Positions 36,678 through 46,486 are shown, counted from the first letter of the stretch. The stretch: 64,000 bases of DNA from Cytomitobacter sp965233535 (GCA_965233535.1 OZ247489.1:555362-619361); one strand, 5' to 3'. Numbers and translations are program-made. Notes: generated by a model not told the origin, from the letters alone.

Positions 36678-37241
36678 ATGAAGCCTTCATTAGTATTATG
36701 GGATTGGTTAGGCACAATAGAGAAAACTGAAAATGCTCATTTCTTTATTACGAACAAACTATTAAAAAACTCAAATGCTCAAACTTTTGAAGCAAATGAA
36801 TCAGATGAATTACAAAAATATTGGAATAAAATCTCTTTTTCTGTAAGAAATGCAATTAAATCTAGATTTCCATTAGAAATGAAAAAAAATGCACCTTGGG
36901 TAGCTCCTTATGCGATCGGGTTAATGAAACATTTTCATGAAAATAATATCAAGCAATGTATTATAAGCAATGGTAATGGAGCGGAAGTAAGAAGAATTTT
37001 ACACGATATGAGATTGGAATATTTCGATACTATTATAGGAAATGAAGATGGCTTTCCTCTAAAACCTAACCCATCATCCATACTTCACTTATGCAAAAAA
37101 TATAAAATCAAAAATGATGAAAATGTTTGGTTTATAGGTGATTCAGACCAAGATATAGAGTGTGCTATGCATGCAAGGGTACGTGGAATTCAAGTAACAA
37201 AAGATCTTTCAGTAGTATGGGATGCAATCAACGATAAATAA
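36678..37241 (+). CDS. HAD-family hydrolase with altered motif I
   Basis: 187 residues resembling phosphoglycolate-phosphatase-like HAD proteins of alphaproteobacteria. Motif I is WDWLGT (Asp9, Leu11), where the second catalytic Asp of DxD is replaced by Leu. Motif II is IISNGNG, the lysine is in LKPNP, and motif IV is FIGDSDQD. Loss of the acid/base Asp would normally impair phosphatase turnover. It is followed by ferredoxin and gpsA on the same strand. Confidence 0.75.
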   Translation: MKPSLVLWDWLGTIEKTENAHFFITNKLLKNSNAQTFEANESDELQKYWNKISFSVRNAIKSRFPLEMKKNAPWVAPYAIGLMKHFHENNIKQCIISNGNGAEVRRILHDMRLEYFDTIIGNEDGFPLKPNPSSILHLCKKYKIKNDENVWFIGDSDQDIECAMHARVRGIQVTKDLSVVWDAINDK

Positions 37242-37289
37242 GCTAAAAAGGTCTACCAAAATTTATTTATTCCATATATCATTTTAGTT

Positions 37290-37655
37290 ATGCATATAAA
37301 TCCAAAACCATTATACGGAATCAAAGAAGATCAAAGCATCAATGTTTGTTTCGTTTTTCCTGATTCAAGTGAAAAAGAATGTGTAGCAAATATAGGGGAA
37401 AATTTACTCAATGTAATAAGAAATAATGATATCCCTATTCCATGTTCATGTGGTGGAGCATTAGCTTGTTCGACATGTCATGTTGTTTTAGATAAAAAGA
37501 ATTTTGAATTTTTAAATTCTAATGGAAATGAAGCAAGCGAAGATGAAGAAGATTTATTAGAAGTAGCTTCTGGTTTAGAAGATACATCAAGATTAGGGTG
37601 CCAAATTGTTTTGTCAAAAGAAATGAATGGCATGAAAATATACTTACCTAAATAA
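37290..37655 (+). CDS. fdx: 2Fe-2S ferredoxin, ISC type
   Basis: 121 residues. The cluster ligands are in CSCGGALACSTC (C-x5-C-x2-C) with a fourth Cys in GCQIVL, the adrenodoxin/ISC ferredoxin spacing. It donates electrons for iron-sulfur cluster assembly. The N-terminus is a little longer than in minimal Fdx. gpsA starts 2 bases after its stop. Confidence 0.9.
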   Translation: MHINPKPLYGIKEDQSINVCFVFPDSSEKECVANIGENLLNVIRNNDIPIPCSCGGALACSTCHVVLDKKNFEFLNSNGNEASEDEEDLLEVASGLEDTSRLGCQIVLSKEMNGMKIYLPK

Positions 37656-37656
37656 T

Positions 37657-38448
37657 ATGTTTAAAGTCATTGGAAATGGATCTTTCGGTACTGCTATAAA
37701 ACATATCATTACTAATTCTGGTTTTGAGCTATCTGAACAAGCAAGATTCATTATACCTGCCGTACCTTCTTATGCAGTACCTGATGTTTTAGGAAACATA
37801 TCAAATCAAACTATAATATTTGTATCAAAAGGATTTTTACCAAATGGCCAATTGCTTGGAGAATGGGCAGATGAAAGAAAAATTGATTGGGCTGTATTAG
37901 CTGGACCACACTTTGCTTCTGAAATCATCAAAAATCTTCCTACTTTCTCCATTATGGGATATCAAAAAGAAATAGAAGAATTTAAAAAATGGAAAAACAT
38001 GAACATATCATTTTCTACGAATAAACTAGGTGTGCAAATTCTCGGAGCATTAAAAAATATCTTTGCATGCTTTTTTGGAATCATTCATGGATTGAATTTA
38101 GGAAAAAATTTTTCTGCATCTATGATTGTAGGTGTTATACAGGAAATCAAGCAAATCTTCAAAGACTTAAACTTAGATACAGAAATCATTAATAGTCCAG
38201 CTGGAATTGGAGATTTAATACTTACATGCAATAGCATTGAATCCAGAAATTTCAAGGAAGGATCTGACAGAGTTAGTGGAATCAAAACAACCCATTTAAG
38301 TGAAGCATGTCACTCTGCTATAGCATTTGAAATCAGAAGTAATGGTCAATATAAAATTTGTAGGTTTATATCGGAAATAATGAAAAATGACCTTAGAAGT
38401 TATAAAGAAATAAATCACCTCTTTTTACAATATAATTTTATGAATTAA
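37657..38448 (+). CDS. gpsA: NAD(P)-dependent glycerol-3-phosphate dehydrogenase (short)
   Basis: 263 residues against about 330 usually. The nucleotide loop is GNGSFGTA (normally GxGxxGTA), followed by IFVSKGF, LAGPHFASEI, ALKNIFACFFGIIHGLNLG with the catalytic lysine, and SPAGIGDLILTC with SRNFKEG. Parts of the N-terminal Rossmann domain and the C-terminus are trimmed. It makes sn-glycerol-3-phosphate for phospholipid synthesis. Confidence 0.88.
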   Translation: MFKVIGNGSFGTAIKHIITNSGFELSEQARFIIPAVPSYAVPDVLGNISNQTIIFVSKGFLPNGQLLGEWADERKIDWAVLAGPHFASEIIKNLPTFSIMGYQKEIEEFKKWKNMNISFSTNKLGVQILGALKNIFACFFGIIHGLNLGKNFSASMIVGVIQEIKQIFKDLNLDTEIINSPAGIGDLILTCNSIESRNFKEGSDRVSGIKTTHLSEACHSAIAFEIRSNGQYKICRFISEIMKNDLRSYKEINHLFLQYNFMN

Positions 38449-38476
38449 TCTGATATATAAAATAATTTAAATGTGT

Positions 38477-39205
38477 TTATTCATTATTATTAACATAGTC
38501 ACCATCTTCATTCATAAATTCTCCACCATGACCTAGTGCATACTTTCCGCTACTACTTCTAATGTAATATTCAGAACCACACCCTAAAAGATGCCCAATA
38601 CAATAGCACATTATTATTTTTTCACCCAACATCATATGATAAGAATAGCAAAAAGATTCTTTAGGGTAATAGTTTAAATTCTCACGTAATTCATGATGAT
38701 AATGAACACCTTTGTATCTTTTGCTAATTATTAAGTCATAAGTAAATGGCAATTTATCATATATATAATTATTGACCAAATCATAGAAAATTTGTCTATC
38801 TTTTCTGTCATAGTAACTTTCTAGCCTAATTTTATAGGTAGAATATCCCAATTGTTTTTCTAAGAGAGTTCTTAAATCATTAAACATAGGGTCAACACTA
38901 CCAGAAGTAGGCTCATTGCTTTGCTTTATAGAGTGATATGCTCGGGATATTTCAATTATGTCATTAATATGCGACTTAGACTGATGTTTTATATTGCTTC
39001 CAGATACATTCATAATAAACTTTTTATCTTCATCAGTAATTGCAATCTTATCTTGCAATTCTTTTGAAAAATCTCTACTTACTTCATAAAGTTTTTCTTT
39101 TACACCATCAATGCTACCCTCAGTATTAAAAGTAAAATTAGAATATTCTATAGTGCTATGAATATTCATAAATACTAAGAAGCTACAAATTATTTTGTAA
39201 ATCAT
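38477..39205 (-). CDS. Secreted protein, Family A, intact reference member
   Basis: 242 residues from the ATG at 39205. A longer frame from TTG 39226 exists but the paralogs support the ATG. Signal peptide IYKIICSFLVFMNIHSTIEY. A helical middle (VKEKLYEVSRDFSKELQDK, then IKHQSKSHINDIIEISRAYHS) is followed by the family core YKIRLESYYDRKDRQ, NNYIYDKLPFTYDLIISKRYKG and a tail with several Cys and Gly residues (CYCIGHLLGCGSEYYI). No known domain recognised. No Shine-Dalgarno; upstream sequence TTGATATAAAGAAA is shared with the other two minus-strand members. It may be a host-directed or envelope protein. Confidence 0.65.
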   Translation of the reverse strand: MIYKIICSFLVFMNIHSTIEYSNFTFNTEGSIDGVKEKLYEVSRDFSKELQDKIAITDEDKKFIMNVSGSNIKHQSKSHINDIIEISRAYHSIKQSNEPTSGSVDPMFNDLRTLLEKQLGYSTYKIRLESYYDRKDRQIFYDLVNNYIYDKLPFTYDLIISKRYKGVHYHHELRENLNYYPKESFCYSYHMMLGEKIIMCYCIGHLLGCGSEYYIRSSSGKYALGHGGEFMNEDGDYVNNNE

Positions 39206-39408
39206 GTTTGTATATATGTCATACAATTTTCTTTATATCAAGTTTCAAAAGCCTTATTTGCAAAACTGTTAATTACTCAGTCAGTTTATATTGGTTTATA
39301 AATTTGAATCAATAAAAATGGCAGAAGTAGTTTATAAATAGTCTCTTTTTAGAATATAATTTTATGAAATCATCTGTTTTTCTAGCTTGCAGAAGAGTTT
39401 CCTAACTA

Positions 39409-40240
39409 TCAATTTGGAAGTATTGGTTGTATTGGCTCATGCTGATGAGCTCCAGCATCACCTTCTACACATGTTCTAACTTGAACTCCTGAATCACCAC
39501 TTGTACAACCATAACCAGGCTTCATAACATATGTAGGATGTTTAATAACATACTCTGTACCTTCACCACAGCTATAACATAAGAAACGGCAGCAACAGAT
39601 CAGATCAAAGAAAATATCTACATATTTACAGCAAGAAGAATCAGCAGGGTAATTTGTTATATTCTCACTTAACTCCTTATCATAATTTCTACCATGATAT
39701 CTTTTAGAAATAAAAATCACATTATTATAGTCACGTGGAAGTGTATCATGTATAACATTGATCACATCATAAAAGCGCTTTCTATCTTCTTCTGAATAAT
39801 AACTTTTTAATTTTATGTGATATTCACCATTATTTAGCTCAGTTTTTAACACATTAAATAAATCATCAAAAGCATCTTTATTTTTATATAAAAGAATATC
39901 TCTATTAGTCCTTAACTCCACATTCTTGCTATGATCTATAATATCAAAAGTAGGAGCTGAAGGCTCTTCCTTCTGTGCTTTTATATTACGTAAACACTGT
40001 ATATATATTGCCTAATAAAACCCTAGAATCATGTTTGATCTTACTATCATCCAAAAGAGAGCGGTAACCAGGAATGCTTCCAACCTCCTCAAATGCATCA
40101 CGTACTTCTTTAGTAAGCTTACTCTTTGCTTCACTAAATTCGCTCATTACGTGATCAAAGCCACCATTGTGACTATAAAATTCTATAGTGCTATTAATAT
40201 TCATAAATACTAATAAGCTGAAAATTATTTTGTAAAACAT
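39409..40240 (-). pseudogene. Secreted protein, Family A, split by one frameshift
   Basis: An N-terminal frame (signal peptide FYKIIFSLLVFMNINSTIEF, ATG 40240) stops at 39986. A second frame is open from just before that stop and runs to 39409. Skipping one base near 39990 joins IYTVF to RNIKAQKEEPSAPTF and gives a continuous Family A protein with SYYSEEDRKRFYDVINVIHDTLPRDY and YHGRNYDKELSENI, then a Cys/Gly-rich tail. It is closely similar to the intact gene at 38477-39205. Whether this is decay, real frameshifting or an assembly error is open. Confidence 0.6.
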
Positions 40241-40372
40241 GTTTTCATGTATGTCATATAATTTCTCATATATCAATGGCTATTTTTCTACAAAATCTAA
40301 CTAAACTAATTTTGAAATACATGTATATTACACAATGATTTTCTACTTAATTACCCTATTACTTAAACTTAA

Positions 40373-40771
40373 TTATACAGAATTACTCAATGGACCAAAA
40401 TTCACACCAAATACTTCATCTTCGAATTCTATCATCCCACTAATTTTCACTTGAACAGAACATTTTTTGTCATCAAACTTATCTATAGAAACTATCGGAT
40501 TTAAAAGCCTTGGTTCATATTCTTCAATTTCATATTGAATTCTAGAGGAAAAATCGCTCAACATACCTTTTGAATATGGATTAATATATGACAATTTGCT
40601 TTGAATATTAGATTCATCTAATGAGGAAATGGATTGCCTATCCAGTATGCATAATATTTCTTGAAAAATAGAATCATATAAGTCATCTACTGTATTATAT
40701 TTAGAGACTGGCTCTTCTTGGATTCTTTCAAACAATGCAGGTTTCATAGTGGTTTTATATTGCTTTGGCAT
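40373..40771 (-). CDS. Hypothetical protein
   Basis: 132 residues from ATG 40771; a GTG at 40792 would add 7. No signal peptide, membrane segment or known motif. It is acidic with a region NIQSKLSYINPYSKGMLSDFSSRI that faintly recalls the helical middle of Family A, but I would not claim homology. It lies between the broken Family A gene and the 5S rRNA gene. Confidence 0.4.
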   Translation of the reverse strand: MPKQYKTTMKPALFERIQEEPVSKYNTVDDLYDSIFQEILCILDRQSISSLDESNIQSKLSYINPYSKGMLSDFSSRIQYEIEEYEPRLLNPIVSIDKFDDKKCSVQVKISGMIEFEDEVFGVNFGPLSNSV

Positions 40772-40850
40772 TAATAAATGATTAAATATCACTCACAAAC
40801 TGATAGTATATATAGAACTTTATGAATAAATAATAATAATATTTAATTTT

Positions 40851-40879
40851 TTGTTAAAAGGGTATAGACAGAATATAAA
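40851..40879 (+). promoter_or_regulatory. Promoter of the 5S rRNA gene
   Basis: TTGTTA (40851-40856) and TATAAA (40874-40879) are separated by exactly 17 bases, a near-consensus sigma-70 promoter. It lies 20 bases before the mature 5S start. Confidence 0.6.
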
Positions 40880-40898
40880 TAAATTGTTAGATTATAGG

Positions 40899-41014
40899 TG
40901 TTGGTTGTCATAGCGGAAAAGGAACACTCGATCCCATCTCGAACTCGGTAGTGAAAGTTTCCAGCGCTGATGGTAGTGCGTCTTAAGGCGTGTGAGAGTA
41001 GGACGCTGCCAACA
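40899..41014 (+). rRNA. rrf: 5S ribosomal RNA, not linked to 16S/23S
   Basis: 116 bases. Terminal helix TGTTGGT/GCCAACA, the CGATCCCATCTCGAACTCGG segment and GAGAGTAGGACGCTGCC are classical 5S sequence. There is no 23S sequence upstream, only a protein frame 100 bases away, so this copy has its own promoter and stands alone. Confidence 0.93.
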
Positions 41015-41424
41015 TTTTCTTAAATTTTATTTTTCCAATTTTTACTTTTTGAATAATTTTGTATTTAAATAATATGATTTTGTATAGCTTTATGACTATG
41101 TTTTTCCTTATTATGTTATGAATACACTTACGCCATTTCATAGCAAATAAACTTTTATACTTTTAAGATAATTTTTTACTTCATATTATGTTTGTAATGG
41201 CAAATAAGAGTGATTGTTGAAAGTCATTAGAATGAAAAATTCTAATGTTACAACTATATTAAGCATTCGCTTCAATAATTAGTATATAGCGAACAACAAG
41301 TTTCAGACATAATTTATCACAATATATAATTTAAAAAAGAAACTATTAATTCAAACAAATGTGCATTTGTACAGTAAGATATATAATTTAAAATTTATAT
41401 TTTCTCATGCAAAACAGTAAATTA
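41015..41424. other. AT-rich intergenic stretch without recognisable gene
   Basis: About 410 bases between 5S rRNA and the oppositely oriented Family A gene. A T-rich stretch right after the 5S may serve termination. I see no tRNA or credible coding frame. Confidence 0.5.
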
Positions 41425-42094
41425 TTAGATATCATCATCTCCTCCTCTAGAATAAAATTCACCATATTTATCAATATATTGATATGGAGCATAAGAATTG
41501 CCACCCCCACAATCATTAAAGTAATAATTTGAGCCACAAGCACATGGAGTGCGAGTACAAATCCATGTGAAAAATATACAGTCATAGTACAAGGCTCCAA
41601 AATGTGCAACAATATGATGCGCTTTTATAATGCTTTAACTCTCTGATTAATTCGCTATCATAACTCTTACCTCTATAACGTGTAGTAATAACAACTGAGT
41701 AAATACGTGGCATAGTATCATAGATATAGTTGTTTATTAAATCATAGATCAATCTTCTATCTTCTTTTTTATAATATCTCTTAAGTGCAACTGAATACGT
41801 AACCTTTTTTCTCACTACATTACACAATTCCCCTACATCTGATTGATATGCTCTTGACATAGTGACTATGTGACGAATCGTAGGTTTAGAATCAGATTTG
41901 ATATTACTTTGACTCACACGGTCAAGAAAATCTTTATCAGCTAGAGTCAATTTAGCTTTATCTTGCAATTCTTGGCTAAGAGAACTATTTACTTGATCAA
42001 ATTCTTCGACTATAGCATTAAAATCACCAAACCCAATTGCGCAACGAACACCTACAGCACTATGAATATTCAAAAAAACTAAGAAGCTAAACAT
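41425..42094 (-). pseudogene. Secreted protein, Family A, frameshifted near its C-terminus
   Basis: The first frame (ATG 42094, signal peptide FSFLVFLNIHSAVGV) contains the Family A core (VALKRYYKKEDRRLIYDLINNYIYDTMP, RYRGKSYDSELIRELKHYKSASYCC) and stops at 41582. A one-base shift near 41589 opens a frame reading YYDCIFFTWICTRTPCACGSNYYFNDCGGGNSY and ending in a Gly/Asp tail at 41425 (quoted in part). It matches the GCGSEYYI tail of the intact member. Upstream carries the shared TTGATATAAAGAAA element. Confidence 0.65.
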
Positions 42095-42222
42095 AATTTT
42101 ATACCCATATAACTTTCTTTATATCAAGCTTGCAAAAGCATAGTGAAATTGATTTTTATAGAATTTTATCAAAGCTAACTCGTATGACTTTTTTCTTTAT
42201 TTATTTATATTACAATCAGCGC

Positions 42223-43110
42223 ATGAAATTATTACAGTCTTTATTTTCAGTTTTTACATTCAGTATTTCTACTGTGTCTTTTGAATTTTCTGATACACAT
42301 TATGGTTATGTTAAAAGTATTGAGCCGCAAGATAGGGGGTTTATTGTTTTAGGTCTTCTTGCTCTTGAGGAAAAATATGGAGATTCAACTAATTGTGACC
42401 CATCTAATTTATCTATTAATTATGTATTTTTGAATGAACTAGTTTTAAAGATTGCTGATAAGTGTAAGAAATCTCAGTTTGAATCATTTCCAAAAGTGGT
42501 GAATGATTTAAATGAGAACTTTTTTTTAACATTTACTTCAGATTTTTGGAATTTAGATTTTAAACAAAATTCTGATTTGCTTTGTATAGGTGAATATCAG
42601 TGTGATGATGATGCTAAAATCAAGAATTACTTATTTGCTGCTTATTGTTTTCATATGAATTTGAATGTTGATTTAATGCAATTATACCAAATTAATAAAA
42701 TTCATTTTTCTGATTCTCTTTCCTGTTTAGTGATAGATACTTTAAATGTTGTGACTTTATATCAGATAGAGAATTTGTTTGGTACTGAAAAAAGAATAAA
42801 CTGTAAAAAGATACAATTAAATGCCAATAACTTTGGTTTAAAATGTGAAAAATTCACTATAGAAAAGGCTATAAAAAAGATGGAATTTTTTCTATCTATT
42901 ATTAGTGGTTTAGAATGTTTAGAATATTCAAATAGTGATTATAGTGAAAAAAGTAATTTATTCACTGAAAAATTGCATGCATTGTGTTTAAAAAACAATG
43001 TTTGTTTAGATTTCAGGACTACAGGTAGTATACCGGCACATAGTTCGGGTTTTATAGCTTATAATTTTGAAAATTCTGAATTTGCTAAAATCTGCACTAA
43101 GCTATTTTAA
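42223..43110 (+). CDS. Secreted protein, Family B, member 1
   Basis: 295 residues from ATG 42223; an upstream extension to 42130 is open but not supported by paralogs. Signal peptide KLLQSLFSVFTFSISTVSF, directly followed by the family box FEFSDTHYGYVKSIEPQDRGFIVLGLLALEEKYGDST (in part). A second box is FPKVVNDLNENFF ... FWNLDF, and a third is RINCKKIQLNANNFGLKCEKF followed by a leucine-rich stretch MEFFLSIISGLECLEY. No known domain recognised. TACAAT lies at 42211-42216, exactly 6 bases before the ATG, and no Shine-Dalgarno is visible. Confidence 0.65.
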   Translation: MKLLQSLFSVFTFSISTVSFEFSDTHYGYVKSIEPQDRGFIVLGLLALEEKYGDSTNCDPSNLSINYVFLNELVLKIADKCKKSQFESFPKVVNDLNENFFLTFTSDFWNLDFKQNSDLLCIGEYQCDDDAKIKNYLFAAYCFHMNLNVDLMQLYQINKIHFSDSLSCLVIDTLNVVTLYQIENLFGTEKRINCKKIQLNANNFGLKCEKFTIEKAIKKMEFFLSIISGLECLEYSNSDYSEKSNLFTEKLHALCLKNNVCLDFRTTGSIPAHSSGFIAYNFENSEFAKICTKLF

Positions 43111-43267
43111 TACTTAACTCATATTTTATACACATAAATCATTTGCTATTATTGAATATTTTAATTAATTCGTCACAAAATCTTATATCTCATTTCTTAT
43201 GCAATAAATTAATTGTCAGACTAACTTTAATGTGAAAAACGATAAGTACGCTCATAAGTGATTTTAT

Positions 43268-44644
43268 TTAAGCAATGTCAAGATCATAGAATTTTGTCAT
43301 AGAGTCTTCGAAACCAACTTGAACATTTTTAATTGGACCATGTCTTTGCTTCGCAATTAAAATTTCAGCTAAATTATGTATCTTATCCATCCTTGCTTGC
43401 CATGCTTCCATTTTATCAGAACCTTCAGATGGTTTTTTTCTTGCTTCATAATAGGCTTCTCTGTAAATAAACATTACAACATCCGCGTCTTGTTCAATCG
43501 TACCTGACTCACGCAAGTCAGCTAATTGTGGTCGCTTATCATCCCTTTGTTCAACAGCACGAGAAAGCTGTGATAAAGCAAGAACTGGAACTGAAAGTTC
43601 TTTTGCAAGTGATTTCAGTGATCTTGTAATATAAGAAAGCTCTTGAACTCTATTATCTTGCTTGATTCCTGCACTCATAAGTTGTAAATAATCTAAAACA
43701 ATTAAATCAAGTTTTTCTTGTCTATGAAGTCGCCTTGCCCTTGTCCTCAACCCCGCAACACTAAGCGCAGGAGTGTCATCTATAAACAACGGGATATCTA
43801 GCAGTTTTTGTGAAATTTTTGTCAAATCATGCATCTCATGCTCACGAATTGCTCCACGCCTAATTTTATCAGAAGGTATTTTTGATTCAGATCCTAATAT
43901 ACGCATTGCAAGTTGCTCTGAAGACATTTCAAGAGAAAAGAATGCAACTTTTTGTTTTCGCATTGCTGCTTGGAATGCAATATTAGTAGCCAATGCAGTT
44001 TTACCCATCGATGGCCTTGCTGCTAAAATAAGTAAATCAGATTTATGCAAACCTCCTAATGCTCGATCTAAAACATGCAAACCAGTGGGCGTTCCTACTA
44101 AATGGTCTGTACTACGAAATGCAACTTCTGCCTGTTTAACAGCTGATGTTAAAGCTGAAGAAAAAGAGATATTATTTTGATTAGTTCCTACAGTTGCTAA
44201 TGAGAAAAGGCTATGCTCCGCTTTTTCTATTTGGTCTACTCCCTCATTTTGAATGTTCATATCATAAGCTTCATTAGTGATTTTATCTCCAATTAAAATT
44301 AATTGCCTACGAACATAACGATCAAAAATTTGCTTTCCATAGTTTTCAGTGTGACTTAAAGAAATAATATACGATTCAAGCGTATTCAAATATTCTTGCC
44401 CCCCATACTCTTTAACTAACTCATCATTAATAAAAAACGGCCATAAAGTAATTGGGTTTGCTAATTGCCCTTTATTAATACAGTAAGATATGTGTTGAAA
44501 TACTTTTTGATGCAATGGGTCAAAAAAATGCTCTGGTTTAAGAAACTCAGCAATATGTTCAAATAGTAAATTTTCATGTAACAAAGCTCCCAATAAAGCT
44601 CTTTCTGCTTCAATCGCATTAGGCAGCTGTTTTATATCATTCAT
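43268..44644 (-). CDS. dnaB: Replicative DNA helicase DnaB
   Basis: 458 residues from ATG 44644; a longer frame from GTG 44686 exists but adds residues unlike the family. The N-terminal primase-binding domain begins NAIEAERALLGALLHEN. The RecA-like ATPase has Walker A RPSMGKTALATN, Walker B LIVLDYLQLM, the arginine finger region and RHGPIKNVQVGFEDSMTKFYDL at the C-terminus. It unwinds DNA at the replication fork. A DUF721/DciA-like candidate loader is encoded at 49263-49559. Confidence 0.95.
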   Translation of the reverse strand: MNDIKQLPNAIEAERALLGALLHENLLFEHIAEFLKPEHFFDPLHQKVFQHISYCINKGQLANPITLWPFFINDELVKEYGGQEYLNTLESYIISLSHTENYGKQIFDRYVRRQLILIGDKITNEAYDMNIQNEGVDQIEKAEHSLFSLATVGTNQNNISFSSALTSAVKQAEVAFRSTDHLVGTPTGLHVLDRALGGLHKSDLLILAARPSMGKTALATNIAFQAAMRKQKVAFFSLEMSSEQLAMRILGSESKIPSDKIRRGAIREHEMHDLTKISQKLLDIPLFIDDTPALSVAGLRTRARRLHRQEKLDLIVLDYLQLMSAGIKQDNRVQELSYITRSLKSLAKELSVPVLALSQLSRAVEQRDDKRPQLADLRESGTIEQDADVVMFIYREAYYEARKKPSEGSDKMEAWQARMDKIHNLAEILIAKQRHGPIKNVQVGFEDSMTKFYDLDIA

Positions 44645-44743
44645 CTTATTACTATTGTGACAAAAAAATCCATGAAAGGATATCACCCAAATATTATTTA
44701 AAAAATTGTTTTCTTCAAAAGAGTATATGTTGTAAGTAAAATT

Positions 44744-44818
44744 ATATGCCCGGGGGGATTTGAACCCACGGCCTCAAGATTAGGAGTCCTGCGCTCTGTC
44801 CTGCTGAGCTACGGGCAC
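44744..44818 (-). tRNA. tRNA-Arg (CCU anticodon)
   Basis: A 75-base cloverleaf on the minus strand. Acceptor GTGCCCG pairs with CGGGCAT (one G-U), D-stem GCTC, anticodon loop CTCCTAA with CCT, T-loop TTCAAAT. One mismatch in the T-stem. CCA not encoded. Confidence 0.88.
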
Positions 44819-45097
44819 ATACTAAAACGAATACCATATGAATCAAATCATAGCAATTGTTCTGTGCAAAACTTATGTATTTTTGTACATTATTATGTTT
44901 TTATACAAAATATATTGTGAGATATATATTGAAAATAATATGTTATTAATATTTGAATATAATCTAATAATAAAACTGCAGAAGATTTTTGTAATTCAAA
45001 ATTCCTAAAGTGTTATGGAACTTAAAGAAAAAGTGAGATGCAGCTTAATGTGAATTTGCTCTAATTAAATTTATAATGTTTTATATTGTTTGTAAAT

Positions 45098-46012
45098 TTA
45101 TGCATATTCCCAATCATCATGATCATAATCTTCTTCTCGAAAAGAATCACGATCATAATAAGCATCTTCAACATATTTGCTATATCTGTCATATCCTGAA
45201 TATTCAACATTATTTGCAGCACAAAACTCATGTAATTTACTACGAATTACATTATGATTCACATTCAGTCTCAACATATCACATATATCAATATGTAAAA
45301 TTTTTAAGCCATGCAGCTTAGATAGAAAATTTTCTATATTTTCTATATCTTTTTCTATAGTAGCATTTGTGGATTTTTTAAAACCTAACGCATCCACAGA
45401 CATTTTAACTTCTTCACAGTTAATTTTTTCACCTATATTTAAAAATTTATTGATACTAGATTCTGAAACATCAACTATACGTCTTACCATTAAAGCAGAA
45501 AGAGAATCAGGGAAATCAATTGGAAGCATAAATAATTGAATAGAATCAATTTTTAAAGTCATATTAAAACAATGCATAATGAATGGAAGATTTTTATCTA
45601 CTCGATCATAGTTGTAAAGACATCTAGTATTAATTTCCTTTTTAATGAAAACTTCCATAGCTGGTATCTGCTCAAATTCTAAGTTCCAGAAATTTTCAGG
45701 AAATGTTGAGAAAAAATGCTCATATAAATCATGTATCGCTTCTGGAAATGACTCAAACTGAGATTCTTGAATTTTATTAGCAGTCTTCAAAACTAGGTCA
45801 TTAAAATGTTTATAATTAATAGATAAAGTAGATGGGTCATAACCAGTTGAATCTCCATACTCGCCCTCAAGGGCAAGAAGACCTAAAACAATAAAAGTCC
45901 TATCTTGTGGTTTGATGCTTTTAACATAATCATCATGTTTATCAGAAAACTCAAATGATACAGCAAAAATACTGAAAGTAAAAACTGCAAATAAATATTG
46001 TAATAATTTCAT
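45098..46012 (-). CDS. Secreted protein, Family B, member 2
   Basis: 304 residues. The signal peptide and first 60 residues are nearly identical to member 1 (FEFSDKHDDYVKSIKPQDRTF, LGLLALEGEYGDST). It contains FPEAIHDLYEHFF ... FWNLEF, a leucine-rich segment IENFLSKLHGLKILHIDIC, and an acidic, Tyr/Asp-rich C-terminal tail. TACAAT (minus strand, 46019-46024) ends exactly 6 bases before the ATG. A 3' fragment of a near-copy lies directly upstream at 46042-46200. Confidence 0.7.
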   Translation of the reverse strand: MKLLQYLFAVFTFSIFAVSFEFSDKHDDYVKSIKPQDRTFIVLGLLALEGEYGDSTGYDPSTLSINYKHFNDLVLKTANKIQESQFESFPEAIHDLYEHFFSTFPENFWNLEFEQIPAMEVFIKKEINTRCLYNYDRVDKNLPFIMHCFNMTLKIDSIQLFMLPIDFPDSLSALMVRRIVDVSESSINKFLNIGEKINCEEVKMSVDALGFKKSTNATIEKDIENIENFLSKLHGLKILHIDICDMLRLNVNHNVIRSKLHEFCAANNVEYSGYDRYSKYVEDAYYDRDSFREEDYDHDDWEYA

Positions 46013-46041
46013 ACGCTGATTGTAACATGTTAAATATAATT

Positions 46042-46200
46042 TTATGCATATTCATAATCATCATGATCATAATCTTCTTCTCGAACAGAATCATAATCAC
46101 AGTAAGTATCTTCAACATATTTGTCGTATTTCTCATACTCTGAATACTCAACATTATTTGCAGTACAAAACTCATGCAATTTACTACGAATAATATTATG
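46042..46200 (-). pseudogene. 3' fragment of a Family B gene
   Basis: About 160 bases whose translation, IRSKLHEFCTANNVEYSEY then KYVEDTYCDYDSVREEDYDHDD (to stop at 46042), matches the last 53 residues of member 2 with few changes. The rest of the gene is missing. It is probably the remnant of a tandem duplication. Confidence 0.75.
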
Positions 46201-46486
46201 AACATTATGAAATTCATTTAATTACATCTTAATATAGCGCTTTTCAACAAATCATCAGTTTCACTTAGAAAGCAAATATACTTTTCAACACTGATAGAAA
46301 TAAAACAATCCAAATTTGTAACATTTGATCTATATCATCAAAGCATAAATTTATATTAATTTTATCTTATCTATTTTTTGATTCTTAATTAAAATGCTCA
46401 AGAAGAGCAAATGAATTTTGTGTGTATAAAACACATTAAAAATATATGAGTTTAGCAATTTTAAAATTGCCACTAACAAAAAAACT

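Noticed and set aside
41388..41612. Hydrophobic 74-residue frame at the 3' end of the Family A gene
   Set aside because: The third frame, not this one, continues the Family A tail (CGSNYY); this frame is an out-of-phase reading.
45951..46217. Met/Ile-rich 88-residue minus-strand frame
   Set aside because: It is an out-of-frame reading of the duplicated Family B 3' fragment and of the start of member 2.
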